A DNA stretch of 64,000 nt from Qipengyuania xiapuensis (lineage in GTDB: Bacteria; Pseudomonadota; Alphaproteobacteria; Sphingomonadales; Sphingomonadaceae), in assembly GCF_019711395.1 (NCBI RefSeq), contig NZ_JAIGNL010000001.1, forward strand, positions 1,116,001-1,180,000. The letters run 5' to 3'. Under the pieces are notes generated by a model. The model saw only the letters and a program-made list of their open reading frames with translations. It did no database searches and was not told where the DNA came from. The number at the start of each line of letters is the position of its first letter. Within the stretch, counting starts at the first letter, position 1. The translations under genes were made by a program, and so were the position numbers. Shown here piece by piece: positions 19,370-28,456 of the stretch.

Positions 19370-19467
19370 GAAACGTTTCACCTCATAGATGCAACGCGCG
19401 TTGCATGGTGAACTTTTTCTCAACCATTTGCGTTCATCTCATAAGTCATGAGCGCAACGTTTCACCT
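19370..19467 (+). promoter_or_regulatory. Palindrome and repeated element before the small membrane protein gene
   Basis: Three elements cluster here. GAAACGTTTC (19370-19379) is a perfect 10-bp palindrome. ATGCAACGCGCGTTGCAT (19389-19406) is a perfect 18-bp palindrome. The 12-mer AACGTTTCACCT occurs twice, at 19372-19383 and at 19456-19467 inside the first codons of the next gene. This looks like an operator region, but the binding protein is unknown. Confidence 0.55.
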
Positions 19468-19708
19468 GATCCTGTCCTACCTTCTGAAGGTCGGCGCCGT
19501 CGCAATGGTCTTCAACGAAGTCCGCGGTCTCGTGCTGGCTGCACCGGTGCTGTACGGCATGTACACCTCGGGCGGGACGGGAATGGCAATCTGGCTCGGT
19601 ATCTGTGCTCTGGGCGGCATCGCGCTGAGCGTGATCGTGCCGCTTTTCGCTTACAAGAAGCTCGACAAATTCGTGAAGTCGAAAGCTCCTGTCGAACAGT
19701 CCGCCTAA
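19448..19708 (+). CDS. Small membrane protein of unknown function
   Basis: An 86-residue protein with two or three hydrophobic segments (about residues 5-22, 26-41 and 46-68) and a lysine-rich tail (YKKLDKFVKSKAP). The ATG at 19448 follows an AT-rich leader with strong palindromes. It overlaps the convergent oxyR gene by four bases. No family is recognised. Coding potential is supported by the clear alternation of hydrophobic helices and the charged tail. Confidence 0.7.
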   Translation: MSATFHLILSYLLKVGAVAMVFNEVRGLVLAAPVLYGMYTSGGTGMAIWLGICALGGIALSVIVPLFAYKKLDKFVKSKAPVEQSA

Positions 19709-20601
19709 CCGGCGCGCAGTTCCTCTGCCAACAATTCGAAGTCTTCCCGGCGCGGTGAATTCTTGCGCCAGATGAGCGCGATTTCGCGGCTGGCCGATTT
19801 CGACTTGAGCGGCCGCGCGACGACGTCCGTCCCGTTCAGGATTCCTGCTTCCACTGCCATGGCGGGCAACATCGTGAGGCCGAGACCATTGTCGACCATC
19901 TGTACGAGAGTGTGCAGGCTGGTACCGATCATTGTGGTCGAACCGCGTAGCTCGGGCCGGTTGCAGGCGGCGAGCGCGTGGTCCTTCAGGCAGTGCCCGT
20001 CCTCAAGCAGCAGCAAGCGGCCATCGTCGATCATGCTTGCCGGGACGCTTTCGGGCGGATCGCGCGGGTCGTCCTTGGGAAAGGCAACGTAGAGCGGATC
20101 ATCCGATATATGCGCGCTGTCCACCTCGCCGGTATTGAAGGGCAGGGCGAGCAACACGCAGTCGACGCGTCCGTGCTGGAGCGATTCGACAGCATCGTGG
20201 CTGGTCTCTTCGCGCAGGAACAGTTCGAGTTCGGGGCGCTCCTTGCGGATGCGCGGCAGGAACCGCGGCAGGAGGAAGGGCGCGATCGTGGGAATCACGC
20301 TCATGCGCAGCTGGCCCGCAAGCGGCTTGCCGGCGGCCTGGACGAGATCGGCAAGCTCTTCCGCCTCGCGCAGGACACGGTGCGCCTTTTCGACCACCTG
20401 GTTGCCTAGTGCCGTGAAACGCACGACCCGGCGACTGCGCTCGACAAGCGTCACTCCGAGAAGCGATTCCAGTTCGCGGATGCCTGCCGACAGGGTCGAT
20501 TGCGAGACGAAGCTCGCCTCGGCGGCACGGCCGAAATGGCCATGCTCGTGCAGCGCCACGAGATATTGCAGTTGCTTCAGGGTGGGGAGGTAAGTGCTCA
20601 C
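19705..20601 (-). CDS. oxyR: Hydrogen peroxide-sensing LysR-type regulator OxyR
   Basis: A 298-residue LysR-family regulator with an N-terminal HTH (about residues 5-64) and a substrate-binding-like sensor domain. The segment LLLLEDGHCLKDHALAAC carries Cys204 and Cys213, the same nine-residue spacing as the peroxide-reactive Cys199/Cys208 pair of E. coli OxyR. It should therefore be a genuine peroxide sensor. It starts at GTG 20601, overlapping the rnd stop as GTGA, so it appears to be the downstream gene of an rnd-oxyR unit. No catalase or peroxiredoxin gene is adjacent. Confidence 0.92.
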   Translation of the reverse strand: MSTYLPTLKQLQYLVALHEHGHFGRAAEASFVSQSTLSAGIRELESLLGVTLVERSRRVVRFTALGNQVVEKAHRVLREAEELADLVQAAGKPLAGQLRMSVIPTIAPFLLPRFLPRIRKERPELELFLREETSHDAVESLQHGRVDCVLLALPFNTGEVDSAHISDDPLYVAFPKDDPRDPPESVPASMIDDGRLLLLEDGHCLKDHALAACNRPELRGSTTMIGTSLHTLVQMVDNGLGLTMLPAMAVEAGILNGTDVVARPLKSKSASREIALIWRKNSPRREDFELLAEELRAG

Positions 20602-21824
20602 CCGGCCTCTGCCTCGGTAATGATCTCGTCCTGCGCGGCTTGCATCATGCCTGCGTGGACATCATCGACATGGGTCATCAGCAGCTTGCCGTCCTTCACG
20701 GCAAAGGCGAGTCGCCCTTCGACCAGTTCGAGCGCATCCTTGCCGAAGACCTCGTAGCGCCAGCCTTCGAGGATCGGCAACTTTCGGACACCTGCCGCAA
20801 GCGCTTCCATCTCGTCAGCACGCGTTAGCAGACGGGCGGCGACGTCGATCTCGCGGGCGCGGATCTTGAGCAGCAGCTTGAGCAGGTCAGCGACCAGCGC
20901 ACCTTCCTTGCCGAGCGGGGCACCGCGCTTGGGCTTGGCGGGCATCTCTTCCTTGGCAAGCGGTTCGGCCTTGTCGAGTACCTTCATCAGGCGCTTGCCG
21001 ATGTCGTTGTCCTTCCACGCATTCGAGAGGCCGCGGACCTTGGTGAGATCACCCTGCTTCTTGGGCGGGTGGCTCGCGATGTCGGCCAGCGTCTCGTCGC
21101 GCATGATGCGGCCGCGGGGGATGTTCTTGTGCTTGGCTTCGCCCTCGCGCCATGCCGCCAGCGCCTTGAGACGTCCGAGAACGGTGGGGTTGCGGCCCGG
21201 CGAGCGGATTCGCTTCCATGCCTGGTCCGCGTCATTGGCATAGTTCGCCGGGTCGGCGAGCTTTTCCATCTCGGCATTGAGCCATGCACCGCGGCCGGTT
21301 TTCACCAGCTTGTTCAGGATCTTGGGGAAGATCTTCGAAAGGTGCGTCACGTCGCCGATCGCATATTCGATCTGGCGGTCGGTCAGCGGACGGCGGCTCC
21401 AGTCGGTGAAGCGCGCGCCCTTGTCGATGGTCAGAGAGAGCCAGCTCTCGACCAGGTTGGCATAGCCGATCTGCTCGTTCTGGCTGATCGCCATCATCGC
21501 GATCTGCGTGTCGAAGATCGGATGGGGCGTCTTGCCGGTGAAGTTATAGACGATCTCGACGTCCTGTCCGCCGGCGTGGAAGACTTTGAGGACTTCCTCG
21601 TTGTCGCACAGCAGGTCCCACAGGGGGGTGAGGTCGATGTCGTCGGCGAGCGGATCGATTGCCGCTGCCTCCTCCTCGTTCGCGATCTGGACGAGGCAAA
21701 GCTCCGGCCAGTACGTATTCTCGCGCATGAACTCGGTATCGACGGTGACGAATTCGCTCTTCGCCAGGCGCTCGCAAAGCTCTGCGAGGCGTTCGGTATC
21801 GGTAATCAGGTCGTGTATTTTCAT
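20598..21824 (-). CDS. rnd: Ribonuclease D
   Basis: A 408-residue 3'-5' exoribonuclease. The DEDDy exonuclease domain occupies about residues 1-170 (motif I VTVDTEFMRENTY with Asp29/Glu31), followed by HRDC-type domains. It processes tRNA 3' ends and other stable RNAs in known systems. The ATG at 21824 (MKIHDLI) is the family start; the frame continues upstream to 21884 without similarity. Its last bases overlap oxyR. Confidence 0.94.
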   Translation of the reverse strand: MKIHDLITDTERLAELCERLAKSEFVTVDTEFMRENTYWPELCLVQIANEEEAAAIDPLADDIDLTPLWDLLCDNEEVLKVFHAGGQDVEIVYNFTGKTPHPIFDTQIAMMAISQNEQIGYANLVESWLSLTIDKGARFTDWSRRPLTDRQIEYAIGDVTHLSKIFPKILNKLVKTGRGAWLNAEMEKLADPANYANDADQAWKRIRSPGRNPTVLGRLKALAAWREGEAKHKNIPRGRIMRDETLADIASHPPKKQGDLTKVRGLSNAWKDNDIGKRLMKVLDKAEPLAKEEMPAKPKRGAPLGKEGALVADLLKLLLKIRAREIDVAARLLTRADEMEALAAGVRKLPILEGWRYEVFGKDALELVEGRLAFAVKDGKLLMTHVDDVHAGMMQAAQDEIITEAEAG

Positions 21825-21877
21825 CGTATCATTTCTGTCGTCTGAGCGGAGTACCGCTCCCGCACCATGCGCGAACC

Positions 21878-21906
21878 TTGACAAAAGCCCGCTGGTGCCC
21901 TGTTAG
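21878..21906 (+). promoter_or_regulatory. Candidate promoter of aspS
   Basis: TTGACA (21878-21883), a 17-nt spacer and TGTTAG (21901-21906) lie about 77 nt before the aspS start. The -35 element is perfect, the -10 element partial. Confidence 0.5.
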
Positions 21907-21983
21907 CGCGCGCGATTCCCCGCTAGGGGAGCGCGACGCCAGCGCCCTTAGCGCCTTACATCCCAAAATGGAAAGAATTCCAG

Positions 21984-23807
21984 ATGCACGCCTATCGTAC
22001 CCACACCTGCGCAGCGCTGACCAAGGACAATGTCGGCGATACCGTCCGTCTTTCCGGCTGGGTGCATAACAAGCGCGACCATGGCGGCGTGCTCTTCGTC
22101 GACCTGCGCGACCACTATGGCATCACGCAGATCGTGGCCGACAGCGACAGCCCGGCGCTGCCCGTGCTCGAGAAGATGAAGCTGGAATCGGTCGTCACCA
22201 TCGACGGCACGGTGAAGGCGCGCGACGAGGTTGCGGTCAACAAGAACCTGCCGACCGGCGAGATCGAGGTCTTCGCCCGCGAAATCACGGTGCAGAGCCG
22301 CGCGGACGACCTGCCGCTGATCGTCAACCAGGCCGAAGACTATCCGGAAGAAACGCGTCTCAAGTACCGTTTCGTCGACCTGCGCCGCGAGCGCGTCCAC
22401 AACAACATCATGCTGCGCAACCAGGTCATCACCAGCCTGCGCCGCCGCATGACCGACCAGGGCTTCAGCGAGTTCCAGACGCCGATCCTCGGTGCCTCCT
22501 CGCCCGAAGGCGCGCGCGACTACCTCGTGCCCAGCCGCCTCCACCCGGGCCGCTTCTACGCGCTTCCGCAGGCGCCGCAGATGTTCAAGCAGCTGCTGAT
22601 GGTCGCCGGTTTCGACCGCTACTTCCAGATCGCGCCCTGTTTCCGCGACGAAGACCTGCGCGCAGATCGTTCGCCCGAATTCTACCAGCTCGACTTCGAG
22701 ATGAGCTTCGTGACGCAGGAAGACGTCTTCCAGGCGATCGAACCCGTCCTCGCCGGCGTGTTCGAAGAGTTTGCCAACGGCAAGACCGTGACGCCTGCCG
22801 GTGAATTCCCGCGCATCCCCTATGCGGAATCGATGCTGAAGTACGGCACCGACAAGCCCGACCTGCGTAACCCGCTGATCATTTCGGACGTGACCCACCA
22901 CTTCGAGAAGTCCGGCTTCGGCCTCTTCGAGAAGATCGTCGGCACCGGCGGCAAGGTCCGCGTCGTGCCTGCTCCGAACACGCATGAGAAGAGCCGGAAG
23001 TTCTTCGACGAAATGAACGACTGGGCCCGCAAGGAAGGTTTTGCCGGCCTCGGCTACGTCACCCGCAAGGGCGGCGAATTCGGCGGCCCGATCGCCAAGA
23101 ACCACGGCACCGAAGGCATGGAAAAGCTCTACGCCGAACTCGGCCTTGGCGAAAATGACGGCCTCTTCTTTGCTGCCGGCAAGGAAAAGGACGCCGCCAA
23201 GCTTGCTGGTGCTGCGCGCACCCGCGTCGCCGAAGTGCTCGAGCTGATCGAAGAGAACTGCTTCAAGTTCTGCTGGATCGTCGACTTCCCGATGTTCGAG
23301 TACGACGAAGAGGCGAAGAAGGTCGACTTCAGCCACAACCCCTTCTCGATGCCGCAGGGCGAGATGGAAGCGCTGGAGACGAAGGACCCGCTCGATATCC
23401 TCGCATGGCAGTACGACATCGTCTGCAACGGCTACGAGTTGTCCTCGGGCGCCATCCGTAACCACCGCCCGGACATCATGTACAAGGCCTTCGAAATCGC
23501 CGGCTACTCGCAGGCCGACGTGGACGAGAACTTCTCGGGCATGATCGAGGCGTTCAAGCTCGGTGCACCGCCGCACGGTGGTTCGGCTCCGGGCATCGAC
23601 CGTATCGTGATGCTGCTCGCCGACGAGCCGAACATTCGCGAAGTGATCGCATTCCCGCTGAACCAGAAAGCGCAGGATCTGATGATGGGCGCACCTAGCC
23701 TCGTCAGCCCGCGCCAGCTGCGCGACGTGCACATCCGCACCATCGATGCACCCAAGCCGGGAGGCGCAGAGGCGACGCGCGTGGACAAAGCCGGCGACAA
23801 CAGCTGA
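21984..23807 (+). CDS. aspS: Aspartate-tRNA ligase
   Basis: A 607-residue class II synthetase. An N-terminal OB-fold anticodon-binding domain (about residues 1-105) is followed by the catalytic core. Motif 2 is visible in [19 protein letters not shown] (about 216-234). The bacterial GAD insertion follows. Motif 3 is [14 protein letters not shown] near residue 533. Alphaproteobacteria usually lack or limit AsnRS/GlnRS, so AspRS may be non-discriminating (Asp/Asn); the sequence alone does not settle this. It is divergent from rnd. Confidence 0.96.
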   Translation: MHAYRTHTCAALTKDNVGDTVRLSGWVHNKRDHGGVLFVDLRDHYGITQIVADSDSPALPVLEKMKLESVVTIDGTVKARDEVAVNKNLPTGEIEVFAREITVQSRADDLPLIVNQAEDYPEETRLKYRFVDLRRERVHNNIMLRNQVITSLRRRMTDQGFSEFQTPILGASSPEGARDYLVPSRLHPGRFYALPQAPQMFKQLLMVAGFDRYFQIAPCFRDEDLRADRSPEFYQLDFEMSFVTQEDVFQAIEPVLAGVFEEFANGKTVTPAGEFPRIPYAESMLKYGTDKPDLRNPLIISDVTHHFEKSGFGLFEKIVGTGGKVRVVPAPNTHEKSRKFFDEMNDWARKEGFAGLGYVTRKGGEFGGPIAKNHGTEGMEKLYAELGLGENDGLFFAAGKEKDAAKLAGAARTRVAEVLELIEENCFKFCWIVDFPMFEYDEEAKKVDFSHNPFSMPQGEMEALETKDPLDILAWQYDIVCNGYELSSGAIRNHRPDIMYKAFEIAGYSQADVDENFSGMIEAFKLGAPPHGGSAPGIDRIVMLLADEPNIREVIAFPLNQKAQDLMMGAPSLVSPRQLRDVHIRTIDAPKPGGAEATRVDKAGDNS

Positions 23808-23858
23808 TCCCGGCCAGCTTCGCGGACGTCGTGCCGCGTTCCAGATCGTGAGGTCAAC

Positions 23859-23897
23859 GCCGGCGGCGGCAAGGGAAAATCCTTGCTGTCGCCCGGC
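23859..23897 (+). terminator. Possible terminator hairpin after aspS
   Basis: GCCGGCGGCGGCAAGG (23859-23874) pairs imperfectly, with a one-base bulge, with CCTTGCTGTCGCCCGGC (23881-23897) around a GAAAAT loop. No long T-run follows, so termination strength is uncertain. Confidence 0.45.
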
Positions 23898-23964
23898 TTG
23901 TTCATATTCCAATCACTTTTCCTGACTAATCTTGGGTCGAACAGACAACGCAGGGGGCGTTCAA

Positions 23965-24984
23965 GTGAAGTATCTTTCGAAGTCGATTGCGGTAACGACT
24001 GCAGTTGCAGCAAGCATCATTCCGGCGGCAGTTTCGGCAGAAACTCTCCCTGTTTCAGCGGTTTACGCTGCGGGTCAGGATGCTCCTTCGGAATTCCAGA
24101 CACTCGTGGTCGAGCGATTCGACGGCAATGAAGGCGCGAAATTCGCGCTCGAACTGCGCAATGCGCTGAGCCGCGCCCGCATCGACGGCGAGAACTACTT
24201 CGAGGTTCGCCGCGATTCGGGTCTTGGCGAAGGCGAAGGCCCCGCGGCGTGGATCAACGGCACTGCCTTTTCGGAGGTCGAACGGCTGCCTGCGGGCACC
24301 ACCGAGGAGCGCAAGTGTGTACGCAAGGACGCGGACAAGAAATGCGTCGAGTATCGCACGTACACCTACAGCTGCCGTGAGTTGACCGTGCGTCTCACCG
24401 GCGAGGTGCAGATGCTCGATGCGCGTGACGAACTCGTTTACGACCGCGGTTTCTCGACCACCGGCTCGCAGCGGTACTGCAGGAACCAGAGCAGCGTTCC
24501 CTCGGTGAGCGACATGGTCACCGGCATGGTCGAACGCTTTGCCTGGGAAGTCCGCAGCGATTTCGCTCCGATCCAGCGCAACGAGGACATCCGCGTCCTC
24601 GAAAGCCGCAAGGATATGGAAAAGCCGCTGCGCAAGCCGTTCAAGAAGGCGCTCAAACTAACCAAGTCGGACTGGGCGGCAGCCTGCGCCGAGTTCGACC
24701 GTCTCAACGAGGCGCAGCCGGGTCATATCACGCTGACCTTCAATGCCGGCCTGTGCCGCGAGGTCGTGGGTGATCTGGAGGGCGCAGTCGAGCTTTACCA
24801 GCGCACGCTCGAGCTCGAGCCGGGCAAGGATTATCCGACCGCCGGCTTGTCGCGCATAGCATCCCGCCAGCGCGCCGAGGAACAGCTCGCCATCCATTAT
24901 GCAGAGCCCGCCGAGGAGCAATATGCTGCGGGCGAGGAAGGCAATGTCGAGGCCGAGACTGCCGCTTCGGGCGCTGCACAGTAG
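23965..24984 (+). CDS. Secreted TPR-containing protein of unknown function
   Basis: A 339-residue protein with a Sec signal peptide (KYLSKSIAVTTAVAASIIPAA, cleavage near residue 25). The middle region (about 40-195) has four cysteines (RKCVRKDADKKC, YSCREL, QRYC) that may form disulfides. A C-terminal TPR-like pair covers about 225-300 (WAAACAEFDRLNEAQPGH and LEGAVELYQRTLELEPG), with an acidic Ala/Glu tail. The start is GTG 23965, 10 nt after GGGGG; an upstream TTG at 23932 would spoil the signal peptide. The family is not recognised. It is probably periplasmic or envelope-associated. Confidence 0.75.
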   Translation: MKYLSKSIAVTTAVAASIIPAAVSAETLPVSAVYAAGQDAPSEFQTLVVERFDGNEGAKFALELRNALSRARIDGENYFEVRRDSGLGEGEGPAAWINGTAFSEVERLPAGTTEERKCVRKDADKKCVEYRTYTYSCRELTVRLTGEVQMLDARDELVYDRGFSTTGSQRYCRNQSSVPSVSDMVTGMVERFAWEVRSDFAPIQRNEDIRVLESRKDMEKPLRKPFKKALKLTKSDWAAACAEFDRLNEAQPGHITLTFNAGLCREVVGDLEGAVELYQRTLELEPGKDYPTAGLSRIASRQRAEEQLAIHYAEPAEEQYAAGEEGNVEAETAASGAAQ

Positions 24985-25100
24985 GAAACGCGGAGGCGCG
25001 TGGAAGAGTTGACGCAGGGTCAAGCTGGCCCTTGCACTAGCGCGCGCCCTTCATTAGGGCGATCAGCAATTATCAAACCCCCAAGATGAGAGGGAATAGA

Positions 25101-25337
25101 ATGAGCGATACTGCCGACCGCGTGCAGAAGATTGTCGTCGAGCATCTCGGCGTCGAGGCCGACAAGGTCACCCAGGAAGCTAGCTTCATCGATGATCTGG
25201 GCGCAGACAGCCTCGACATCGTCGAGCTGGTCATGGCGTTCGAAGAAGAATTCGGTGTCGAAATCCCCGACGATGCGGCTGAGAAGATCACCACCGTCGG
25301 CGACGCGACCAAGTACATCGAAGAGCACAAGGGCTAA
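25101..25337 (+). CDS. acpP: Acyl carrier protein
   Basis: A 78-residue acidic ACP. The phosphopantetheine attachment site is GADSLD with Ser37. It carries the growing acyl chain in type II fatty acid synthesis. AGAGGG lies nine to eleven bases before the ATG. It is followed by a strong hairpin terminator and then fabF, the usual partner. Confidence 0.97.
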   Translation: MSDTADRVQKIVVEHLGVEADKVTQEASFIDDLGADSLDIVELVMAFEEEFGVEIPDDAAEKITTVGDATKYIEEHKG

Positions 25338-25376
25338 TCCCTAGCTGTTCAATTGCCCGCCAGCAGGCGGGACCGG

Positions 25377-25418
25377 ACAGGCCCGACCCTCATGATGGGC
25401 CGGGCCTGTTGTCTTTTT
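25377..25418 (+). terminator. Intrinsic terminator or attenuator between acpP and fabF
   Basis: ACAGGCCCG (25377-25385) pairs with CGGGCCTGT (25401-25409); an inner CCC/GGG extends the stem. A T-rich tail ends in six Ts (25413-25418). A second small hairpin, CCCGCC-AGCA-GGCGGG (25356-25371), precedes it. It probably lowers fabF transcription relative to the very abundant acpP mRNA. Confidence 0.8.
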
Positions 25419-25431
25419 TGCGGAGAATTTC

Positions 25432-26691
25432 ATGCGTCGTGTCGTCGTAACCGGTCTTGGCCTGGTCACCCCCCTCGGAGGTGACGTCGAAACCTCGTGG
25501 AAGAACCTTATCGCCGGCAAGAGCGGGGCAGGGCAGATTACCCGCTTCGACACATCGAACCAGAAGGCCACGATCGCCTGCGAGGTAAAGGACAAGGACC
25601 ACGAGTGGGGCTTCGATGCCGACAAGCGCGTCGACCATAAGGTCCAGCGCCAGGTCGATCCCTTCATCGTCTATGGTATCGATGCCGCCGGACAGGCGAT
25701 CGAAGATGCCGGCCTTGAAGACATGGACGAGGCGACCAAGCTGCGCGCTGGCGTTTCGATCGGCTCGGGCATCGGCGGCCTGCCGGGCATCGAGAGTGAA
25801 TCGATCGTCCTGCATGAACGCGGCCCCGGCCGTGTCAGCCCGCACTTCGTCCACGGACGCCTGATCAACCTCATCAGCGGCCAGGTCTCGATCAAATACG
25901 GCCTGATGGGTCCGAACCACGCTGTCGTGACCGCCTGCTCGACCGGCGCACACTCGATCGGCGATGCCGCACGCATGATCGCCCTCGACGATGCCGACAT
26001 CATGCTGGCTGGCGGTGCGGAAAGCACCATCAACCCGCTCGGTGTTGCCGGCTTCGCCCAGGCACGCGCGCTCAACATGAGCATGAACGACCGTCCCGAA
26101 GAGGCCAGCCGCCCATACGACAAGAACCGTGACGGCTTCGTCATGGGCGAGGGCGCAGGCGTCGTCGTGCTCGAGGAATACGAGCACGCCAAGGCACGCG
26201 GTGCGAAGATCTACGCCGAAGTCGTCGGTTACGGCCTGTCGGGCGACGCATACCACGTCACCGCGCCGCACCCTGAAGGCAAGGGCGCCGAACTGGCCAT
26301 GCGCATGGCACTGAAGAAGTCGGGTCTCGAGCCCTGCGACATCGATTACGTCAATGCGCACGGCACCTCGACCATGGCCGACACGATCGAACTGGCCGCC
26401 GTCAAGCGCGTGCTGGGCGACGATCTGTGCGGTGCTTCGATGAGCTCGACCAAGTCGGCCATCGGTCACCTCCTGGGCGGTGCGGGCGCCGTGGAAGCAA
26501 TCTTCTGCATCCTCGCGATCCGTGACCAGATCGTGCCCCCGACGCTCAACCTGACCGATCCGGACGAAGGCACCGAAGGTGTCGACCTTGTCCCGCTCGA
26601 GGCGAAGAAGCGCGAAGTGAAGGCCTGCCTCAACAACAGCTTCGGCTTCGGCGGCACCAACGCATCGCTGATCGTCAAGAAGGTCGACTAA
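25432..26691 (+). CDS. fabF: 3-oxoacyl-[acyl-carrier-protein] synthase II
   Basis: A 419-residue condensing enzyme of fatty acid elongation. The catalytic triad is complete: Cys169 in VVTACSTGAH, His310 in VNAHGTST and His346 in SAIGHLLGGAG. The length is typical for FabF. It lies between acpP and mltG, one base before the mltG start, as in many alphaproteobacteria. Confidence 0.97.
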   Translation: MRRVVVTGLGLVTPLGGDVETSWKNLIAGKSGAGQITRFDTSNQKATIACEVKDKDHEWGFDADKRVDHKVQRQVDPFIVYGIDAAGQAIEDAGLEDMDEATKLRAGVSIGSGIGGLPGIESESIVLHERGPGRVSPHFVHGRLINLISGQVSIKYGLMGPNHAVVTACSTGAHSIGDAARMIALDDADIMLAGGAESTINPLGVAGFAQARALNMSMNDRPEEASRPYDKNRDGFVMGEGAGVVVLEEYEHAKARGAKIYAEVVGYGLSGDAYHVTAPHPEGKGAELAMRMALKKSGLEPCDIDYVNAHGTSTMADTIELAAVKRVLGDDLCGASMSSTKSAIGHLLGGAGAVEAIFCILAIRDQIVPPTLNLTDPDEGTEGVDLVPLEAKKREVKACLNNSFGFGGTNASLIVKKVD

Positions 26692-26692
26692 G

Positions 26693-27664
26693 GTGAAAAA
26701 GGCTGCCCTCACACTGGGGGCTGCCGTCGCGCTGCTGATTGCAGGCGCCGGCATCTGGTTCGCGAACGGCTGGTACGGCACTTCTACCGTTTCCAAGAAC
26801 GCCGGCTTCGTCGTGCCGCAGGGTGCGTCGGTCACCGCCATTGCGCGCAAGCTGGAGACTGAGGGGCTCATACCGTCTGCCGACGATTTCCTGCTGCGTG
26901 CACGCATCTTTGCGGGCGATGGCACCATCAAGGCCGGAGAGTATTCGATCCCGGAGATGTCCACTCCATCGGACATTATGGACATTCTCCAGAGCGGCGA
27001 CGTGGTGCTCAACTTCGTGACCATTCCCGAGGGGCTGCCCTCGATACTGGTGCATGAGCGATTGATGGCGGTGGAAGGGCTCGTCGGCGAGATCGAGGTG
27101 CCCGAGGAGGGTTCGATCCTTCCCGACACCTACGATTTCCAGAAGGGCGAGGAACGTTCCGCCGTGATTTCTCGCATGCAGGCCGCGATGGATGCCTATC
27201 TCGCCGAAGCTTGGGAGAAGCGCACTGACAAGGCTGTGGTAAAGACTCCCGAGGAAGCGCTGATCCTTGCCTCGATTGTCGAGAAAGAGACCGCCCAGGC
27301 TGACGAGCGCCCCATGGTCGCAGGCGCGCTGTCGAACCGCGTGCGGATCGGCATGATGCTGGGCGCGGACGCTACGACGATCTACCCGATCACCAAGGGC
27401 AAGCCGCTCGGCCGCCGGATCCGCGTGTCCGAGCTCCGTAGCACCAATCCCTACAATACCCGCGCGGTCGCCGGACTTCCTCCCGGTCCCATCACCAATC
27501 CCGGCCGCGAGAGCATCGCTGCCGTGCTCGACCCGGCGGAAACCAAGGCGCTCTACTATGTTGCCGATGGCACGGGCGGGCATGTCTTCGCCGAGACGCT
27601 CGAAGAGCATAATCGCAACGCCGCCAAGTGGCGGGCGCTGCGCCGCGAACGCGGGGAAATGTGA
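26693..27664 (+). CDS. mltG: Endolytic murein transglycosylase MltG
   Basis: A 323-residue single-pass inner-membrane protein with an N-terminal helix (about residues 5-24), a LysM-like subdomain and the YceG catalytic domain. The catalytic Glu is Glu197 in LASIVEKET. The motifs NPYNTRAVAGLPPGPITNPG (about 252-271) and ALYYVADGTGGHVF are family hallmarks. It cleaves nascent glycan strands. It starts at GTG 26693, two bases after the fabF stop, and ends with an ATGTGA overlap with the next gene. Confidence 0.95.
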   Translation: MKKAALTLGAAVALLIAGAGIWFANGWYGTSTVSKNAGFVVPQGASVTAIARKLETEGLIPSADDFLLRARIFAGDGTIKAGEYSIPEMSTPSDIMDILQSGDVVLNFVTIPEGLPSILVHERLMAVEGLVGEIEVPEEGSILPDTYDFQKGEERSAVISRMQAAMDAYLAEAWEKRTDKAVVKTPEEALILASIVEKETAQADERPMVAGALSNRVRIGMMLGADATTIYPITKGKPLGRRIRVSELRSTNPYNTRAVAGLPPGPITNPGRESIAAVLDPAETKALYYVADGTGGHVFAETLEEHNRNAAKWRALRRERGEM

Positions 27665-28179
27665 GCGAGGGCGACGCGCCCCTGATCCTGACGGCGGAAC
27701 TCCCGCCCGAACTGCATCGCCGGTTTACCGACCTCAGAACGCAGCATTTTCCGCCCGAGCGCAACTACCTCGAGGCGCATGTCACGCTGTTCCACGCGCT
27801 TCCCGCCCAGTGCGAGGACGAAGCGCGGCGCTATCTGGCGCGGCTTGTCGGTGAAGTGCCGCCCATCGAAGGGCGCGTCGAGGGCCTGATGTCACTCGGC
27901 GGAGGAACTGCAATCAAGCTTTCGAGCCCCGATCTCCTTGCGCTGCGCGACGAGATCGCCGAGCATTTTCGCGGCATGCTCACCAAGCAGGACCAGCATC
28001 GCCCGCGGCTGCACGTCACGATCCAGAACAAGGTGACATCCAAGGAAGCCAAGGCCTTGCAGGCCGAGCTTTCGGGCCTGATCGAGCCGCGCGAATTCGC
28101 CTTTCCGGGCCTCGCGCTTCACATCTATCGCGGCGGTCCGTGGGAATTCGTGCGCCGGTTCGCATTTCGCGGGAAATGA
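27661..28179 (+). CDS. 2'-5' RNA ligase family (2H phosphoesterase) protein
   Basis: A 172-residue protein with the two HxT motifs of 2H phosphoesterases: HVTLFH (about residues 40-45) and HVTIQN (about 119-124). Related enzymes cleave or join 2'-5' or cyclic phosphodiester bonds in RNA; the substrate here is unknown. It starts at GTG 27661, overlapping the mltG stop, so it is translated with the acpP-fabF-mltG group. YicC-type genes often occupy this position in relatives, so the pairing is less usual. Confidence 0.86.
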   Translation: MSEGDAPLILTAELPPELHRRFTDLRTQHFPPERNYLEAHVTLFHALPAQCEDEARRYLARLVGEVPPIEGRVEGLMSLGGGTAIKLSSPDLLALRDEIAEHFRGMLTKQDQHRPRLHVTIQNKVTSKEAKALQAELSGLIEPREFAFPGLALHIYRGGPWEFVRRFAFRGK

Positions 28180-28182
28180 GTG

Positions 28183-28211
28183 TTGACCAAGGTGGCTGCG
28201 CGCCCTAAATG
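28183..28211 (+). promoter_or_regulatory. Candidate promoter of tRNA-Met
   Basis: TTGACC (28183-28188) and TAAATG (28206-28211) are separated by 17 nt and lie about 58 nt upstream of the mature tRNA. Confidence 0.55.
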
Positions 28212-28268
28212 CGCCGCCTGCCGAGCGGGCAGCCCACTTTGTCGGGGACCCGCCGCATGGCCTTTCGG

Positions 28269-28345
28269 GGCGGAGTAGCTCAGGTGGTTAGAGCAGCGGA
28301 ATCATAATCCGCGTGTCGGGGGTTCGAGTCCCTCCTCCGCTACCA
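28269..28345 (+). tRNA. tRNA-Met (CAT anticodon), elongator type
   Basis: GGCGGAG (28269-28275) pairs with CTCCGCT (28335-28341, a G1:U72 wobble pair at the end). The D-arm is GCTCAGGTGGTTAGAGC, the anticodon loop AATCATAAT carries CAT, the T-loop is TTCGAGT, and the CCA is encoded. The paired first base and lack of the initiator C1:A72 mismatch favour elongator tRNA-Met. A CAT tRNA can also be tRNA-Ile2 (lysidine-modified); the anticodon-stem sequence resembles alphaproteobacterial Met. Confidence 0.93.
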
Positions 28346-28456
28346 GAAATGACCAGAGGCCCGTCAGCGCCCAAGGCTGGCTCTCCATCAAGAACACCCT
28401 TGCCGAGCGCCTTCGACCAAAGTCGGGCGGTGCTTCGCCGGCATCTCTGCTATGGC

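Noticed and set aside
21948..23912. 654-codon open frame antisense to aspS
   Set aside because: Lies wholly over aspS on the other strand and shows no recognisable domain.
25009..25040. acpP promoter (TTGACG at 25009-25014)
   Set aside because: A -35-like element is present, but no convincing -10 element occurs 16-18 nt downstream, so no promoter was annotated.
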